Below are positions 5,655 through 8,441 of a DNA stretch of 8,441 bases, one piece after another. Both the position numbers and the translations under genes were made by a program. The DNA comes from Faecalimonas sp. Its GTDB lineage: Bacteria; Bacillota; Clostridia; Lachnospirales; Lachnospiraceae. The DNA lies in assembly GCA_020024645.1 (NCBI GenBank), contig JAHHTN010000081.1:1-8441 (forward strand). Direction: 5' to 3'. The notes under the pieces are model-generated. The model saw only the letters and a list, made by a program, of their open reading frames with translations, did no database searches and had not been told where the DNA came from. Each line of letters opens with the position of its first letter. Position 1 is the first letter of the stretch.

Positions 5655-6143
5655 CTAAATAATGACTTTTCTTGACGCAAGTGTTTTGAATCCATTTAAA
5701 ATAGTGTCATTTGGCTCAAAAATCACTTTTATCTTTTGTCCTTTTTTAGAAACAATCAATTCATATGTTTGTCGCCCTTCTGCCATAGTGCTAAAATTAT
5801 AGGTCTTTTCCGCCTGTACAAGTCGTAATTCACTCGAACCTGTTGGTGCAAGAAGTTCTAATTCATCCAAATTAGTAGAAAAGACTGTTTTTCTCTTTGA
5901 ACGTGCTGTGATTTTATCCACATCTAATTCTCCATTTACAAATAAATATTCATACTCTAAATCCATATTCCTAAAGAAAAATATATCTACTGCAACTAAT
6001 ACAGCTGTCAGAATAAATGCAAACGGAACCCTCAGCAAAAATATAAGTGATAAGAATGTAAGAATAATCAATCCTATCTTTGTAAGTATCACTTTTCCTG
6101 TGGCTTTTCGTTTTACCAATTGTTCTGTGTAAAAATCATTCAT
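5655..6143 (-). CDS. Small membrane protein of unknown function (possibly DUF6106-like)
   Basis: A 162-residue protein with a short basic cytoplasmic N terminus (MNDFYTEQLVKRK), two closely spaced hydrophobic helices (about 19-37 and 40-58) separated by an Arg-Val-Pro turn, and a soluble C-terminal part of about 100 residues. That part is rich in alternating beta-type sequence and charge (for example ELRLVQAEKTYNFS, GQKIKVIFEPNDT). By topology, both ends are predicted to be cytoplasmic. The soluble part could be a small beta-rich domain, but I cannot assign a fold. It resembles, from memory, the DUF6106 family of clostridia; this was not checked. The start is well supported by GGAGG followed by a 6-nt spacer. 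It sits between the groESL terminator and guaB with its own promoter. No enzyme motif is visible. Confidence 0.88.
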   Translation of the reverse strand: MNDFYTEQLVKRKATGKVILTKIGLIILTFLSLIFLLRVPFAFILTAVLVAVDIFFFRNMDLEYEYLFVNGELDVDKITARSKRKTVFSTNLDELELLAPTGSSELRLVQAEKTYNFSTMAEGRQTYELIVSKKGQKIKVIFEPNDTILNGFKTLASRKVII

Positions 6144-6173
6144 ATCTTTCCTCCATACTCTGATGTTCTTATT

Positions 6174-6203
6174 ATTGTATCACACCTGAATAAAAAATGT
6201 CTA
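6174..6203 (-). promoter_or_regulatory. Promoter of the small membrane protein gene
   Basis: An extended -10 (TGA plus TACAAT, 6174-6179) lies 18 nt from TAGACA (6198-6203, 5 of 6 matches to TTGACA). The -35 falls inside the 3' arm of the groEL terminator stem. Transcription would start near 6167 with a short leader of about 24 nt. Confidence 0.6.
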
Positions 6204-6229
6204 CCTTAGATAAAATATCTAAGGTAGAC
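6187..6229 (-). terminator. Intrinsic terminator of groES-groEL
   Basis: A 14-bp perfect stem (6199-6212 with 6216-6229) with a 3-nt loop, followed on the minus strand by ATTTTTTATTC. It lies about 25 nt after the groEL stop. The other strand also has a short T-run after the stem (6230-6234), so it could act in both directions, although no plus-strand gene enters it here. Confidence 0.9.
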
Positions 6230-6254
6230 TTTTTCGAAATATACCTCTATTTAT

Positions 6255-7877
6255 TTACATCATGCCCATTCCGCCTGCTCCTGCTGGCATTGCTGGGGCA
6301 TCTTCTTTAATGTTTGCAACAACAGATTCTGTTGTCAATAATGTAGAAGCGACACTTGTCGCATTTTGCAATGCACTTCTTGTAACCTTTGCAGGATCAA
6401 GAATACCTGCTTCAACCATATCTACATATTCTTCGTTATAAGCATCAAATCCGATACCAACCTGACTTTCTTTTACTTTATTAATAATTACAGAACCTTC
6501 CAAACCTGCATTTGCAGAAATATGGAATAATGGTGCTTCTAATGCTTTTAAAATAATATTTGCACCTGTCTTTTCGTCTCCTTCAAGAGTTTCTGCAAGT
6601 TTTTCAACTTTTTTAGAAGCATGAATATAAGCAGAACCACCTCCTGCTACAATGCCTTCTTCTACTGCTGCTCTAGCTGCTGAAAGAGCATCTTCCATAC
6701 GAAGTTTTGCTTCCTTCATTTCTGTCTCTGTTGCTGCACCTACACGAATAACAGCAACCCCTCCTGCGAGTTTTGCAAGTCTTTCTTGTAATTTTTCTTT
6801 ATCAAATTCCGATGTTGTTTCTTCAATCTGTGCTTTTATCTGTGCTACACGTGCATCAATTGCAACTTTATCTCCTAATCCATCTACAATTACTGTGTTT
6901 TCTTTCTGTACTTTCACAGATTTTGCACGTCCCAATTGATCTAATGTTGTTTCTTTCAAATCTAATCCAAGTTCTTCAGAGATAACCTGCCCTCCTGTTA
7001 AAATAGCAAGATCCTCCAACATTGCTTTTCTTCTATCTCCATAACCAGGTGCTTTCACTGCTACAACATTAAATGTTCCACGCAATTTATTTACGATTAA
7101 TGTTGTAAGAGCCTCTCCTTCAATATCTTCCGCAACAATTAATAATCTTGCTCCTGACTGAACAATTTGTTCAAGTACTGGAAGAAGTTCCTGAATATTA
7201 GAAATCTTTTTATCTGTGATTAAAATATATGGATCTTCTAAGTTTGCTTCCATTTTTTCCATATCTGTTGCCATATATGCTGAAATATATCCTCTATCAA
7301 ACTGCATACCTTCTACAAGGTCTAGTTCTGTCTTCATTGTTTTAGATTCTTCAATTGTAATAACACCATCATTTGAAACTTTTTCCATTGCATCTGCTAC
7401 CATAGCACCTACTTCTGTATCCCCTGCTGAAATTGATGCCACATTAGCAATTCTATCTTTGCTTTCTACTTTACTACTCATAGATGCAATCGCTTCTACT
7501 GCAACTTCTGTTGCTTTCTTCATTCCTTTTCTAAGTACAATTGGATTTGCTCCTGCTGCAAGGTTTTTAATTCCTTCATGAACCATTGCTTGTGCAAGAA
7601 CTGTCGCTGTTGTTGTTCCATCACCTGCTACATCATTTGTTTTTGCAGCAACTTCTTTAATTAATTGTGCACCCATGTTTTCAAAAGCATCTTCTAATTC
7701 AATTTCTTTTGCGATTGTTACACCGTCATTTGTAATCAATGGTGCTCCAAAAGATTTATCAAGTACAACATTTCTTCCTTTTGGTCCTAATGTTACTCTT
7801 ACTGTATTTGCTAATTGATTTACTCCTGATTCTAATGCTGCTCTAGCTTCTGCTCCGTATTTGATTTCCTTTGCCAT
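6255..7877 (-). CDS. groEL: Chaperonin GroEL (Hsp60)
   Basis: A 540-residue 60-kDa chaperonin, full length. It forms the double heptameric ring that folds cytosolic proteins in ATP-driven cycles with GroES as lid. Visible landmarks are the ATP site with Asp51 (NDGVT) and GDGTTTATVL (Asp86), the apical domain (about 190-375), the catalytic Asp396 in RMEDAL, the Cpn60 signature AAVEEGIVAGGG at 403-414, and a Gly-Met-rich tail (GAGGMGMM). The open frame extends to a TTG at 7886, but AGGAGG at 7887-7892 abuts that codon. The ATG at 7877 has a 9-nt spacer and gives the family start MAKEIKYG, so I use it. It is co-transcribed with groES 30 nt upstream, under CIRCE/HrcA control, and is followed by a strong terminator. 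Confidence 0.98.
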   Translation of the reverse strand: MAKEIKYGAEARAALESGVNQLANTVRVTLGPKGRNVVLDKSFGAPLITNDGVTIAKEIELEDAFENMGAQLIKEVAAKTNDVAGDGTTTATVLAQAMVHEGIKNLAAGANPIVLRKGMKKATEVAVEAIASMSSKVESKDRIANVASISAGDTEVGAMVADAMEKVSNDGVITIEESKTMKTELDLVEGMQFDRGYISAYMATDMEKMEANLEDPYILITDKKISNIQELLPVLEQIVQSGARLLIVAEDIEGEALTTLIVNKLRGTFNVVAVKAPGYGDRRKAMLEDLAILTGGQVISEELGLDLKETTLDQLGRAKSVKVQKENTVIVDGLGDKVAIDARVAQIKAQIEETTSEFDKEKLQERLAKLAGGVAVIRVGAATETEMKEAKLRMEDALSAARAAVEEGIVAGGGSAYIHASKKVEKLAETLEGDEKTGANIILKALEAPLFHISANAGLEGSVIINKVKESQVGIGFDAYNEEYVDMVEAGILDPAKVTRSALQNATSVASTLLTTESVVANIKEDAPAMPAGAGGMGMM

Positions 7878-7907
7878 TTCTATCAACCTCCTAAGAAATA
7901 TTCAATA

Positions 7908-8192
7908 CTATTTAATCACTGCTAAAATGTCGTTCTGTTTTACTACAATGTATTCTTCATTTTCTAATTCTACTTCTGTTCCTGCATATTTAGAATAGAT
8001 TACTTTATCTCCTACCGAAACTTGCATAACCACTTCTTTTCCATCTACAGTTCCACCTGGACCTACTGCAACAACTTCTGCCTGTTGTGGTTTCTCCTTT
8101 GTTTGTCCCGGTAAAACAATCCCAGATTTTGTTGTTTCCTCTGCTATTAATTGTTTTAATACAACTCTGTCTCCTAATGGTACTAATTTCAT
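7908..8192 (-). CDS. groES: Co-chaperonin GroES (Hsp10)
   Basis: A 94-residue co-chaperonin, the normal length. Its heptameric dome caps the GroEL cavity. The family pattern is complete: MKLVPLGDRVVLK at the start, the mobile loop that contacts GroEL (about residues 16-33, AEETTKSGIVLPG), the VVAVGPGG turn, VGDKVIYSKYAGTEV, and the C-terminal strand EYIVVKQNDILAVIK. The ATG is preceded by AAGGAGG at a 7-nt spacing. First gene of the groES-groEL operon; the CIRCE operator lies between its promoter and its ribosome binding site. The repressor gene hrcA is not in the window. Confidence 0.98.
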   Translation of the reverse strand: MKLVPLGDRVVLKQLIAEETTKSGIVLPGQTKEKPQQAEVVAVGPGGTVDGKEVVMQVSVGDKVIYSKYAGTEVELENEEYIVVKQNDILAVIK

Positions 8193-8225
8193 GTCAATTC
8201 CTCCTTGAATAATGATTTCATGTTA

Positions 8226-8252
8226 TTAGCACTCAGTCAAAGCGAGTGCTAA
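8226..8252. promoter_or_regulatory. CIRCE operator (HrcA binding site)
   Basis: TTAGCACTC, a 9-nt spacer, then GAGTGCTAA: a perfect match to the CIRCE inverted repeat. In Firmicutes the heat-shock repressor HrcA binds it and is itself kept active by GroEL. It lies about 8 nt downstream of the predicted transcription start, so it acts both as DNA operator and as a hairpin in the leader mRNA. Confidence 0.98.
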
Positions 8253-8266
8253 ATCGCTCTAGTAAT

Positions 8267-8295
8267 AAAATATCACTCTGTTTCTGCTTTGTCAA
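8267..8295 (-). promoter_or_regulatory. Sigma-A promoter of groES-groEL
   Basis: A perfect -35 TTGACA (8290-8295), a 17-nt spacer, and TATTTT (8267-8272) preceded by TGA, forming an extended -10. The start would fall near 8260, immediately before CIRCE. The -35 and spacer lie within the 3' end of the upstream reading frame. Confidence 0.8.
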
Positions 8296-8440
8296 CATAC
8301 TTTATATTTATTTTATAAAATCCCTTTTCTACTCTAAAACGCACAACCTGTTCGTCCTGATTAACATATCGTTCCTCAATACGCCCCTCGCATTTAAGTC
8401 CTACATTATTACGATAAATAACACATTCATAAATACTATC
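8273..8440 (-). CDS. 3' end of an unrecognised gene (partial at window edge)
   Basis: A frame that is open from the right edge for 55 codons and stops at TGA 8273-8275. The visible C-terminal sequence is beta-strand-like and charged (SIYECVIYRNNVGLKCEGRI, EERYVNQDEQVVRFRVEKGF, then YKINIKYVDKAETE). An open frame of this length and balanced composition is unlikely but not impossible by chance in AT-rich DNA. No family is recognised from this fragment. No terminator follows it except possibly the CIRCE hairpin, and the groESL promoter overlaps its last 8 codons. Confidence 0.5.
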   Translation of the reverse strand, partial: DSIYECVIYRNNVGLKCEGRIEERYVNQDEQVVRFRVEKGFYKINIKYVDKAETE

Positions 8441-8441
8441 T

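Noticed and set aside
6652..7581. Plus-strand open frames opposite groEL
   Set aside because: Antisense to a full-length, highly conserved groEL; their Ser/Ala-rich composition mirrors groEL codon usage.

Overview
The window reads as an AT-rich, low-GC Gram-positive chromosome segment, most likely from an anaerobic clostridium and probably Lachnospiraceae. The evidence is the strong AGGAGG-type ribosome binding sites, sigma-A promoters of the Firmicutes kind, a perfect CIRCE element before groES, and a Bacillus-type elongation factor P (HVKPGKGAAF loop). The genus call is an inference from gene order and protein style. Every gene I can support lies on the minus strand, so transcription runs from right to left.

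From the right edge leftwards: the 3' end of an unrecognised gene (8273-8440), then groES-groEL under a HrcA/CIRCE-controlled promoter and closed by a strong hairpin terminator. Next is a small two-helix membrane protein of unknown function (5655-6143) with its own promoter, then guaB (IMP dehydrogenase) with a perfect TTGACA promoter, an unexplained 19-bp palindrome in its leader, and an intrinsic terminator.

Directly in the U-tract of the guaB terminator sits a degenerate group II intron of about 990 bp (about 3027-4016). Its ribozyme ends look structurally preserved: a 5' helix, a textbook domain V and a domain VI. Its reverse transcriptase/maturase reading frame is wrecked by one stop codon and two internal deletions.

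Left of the intron is a probable three-gene operon: a membrane-anchored N-acetylmuramoyl-L-alanine amidase, a PfkB-family fructokinase, and a YqeG-type HAD phosphatase. The fructokinase and yqeG genes are only 2 nt apart. The window ends with efp (elongation factor P) on its own promoter and terminator.

Functionally this is a housekeeping stretch (protein folding, guanine nucleotide synthesis, sugar phosphorylation, wall turnover, translation) interrupted by one decayed retroelement. I see no CRISPR array, tRNA, rRNA, prophage or defence system, and nothing that amounts to a new biological system. The most interesting parts are the miniaturised intron in a terminator, the palindrome in the guaB leader, and the compact promoters embedded in neighbouring elements.
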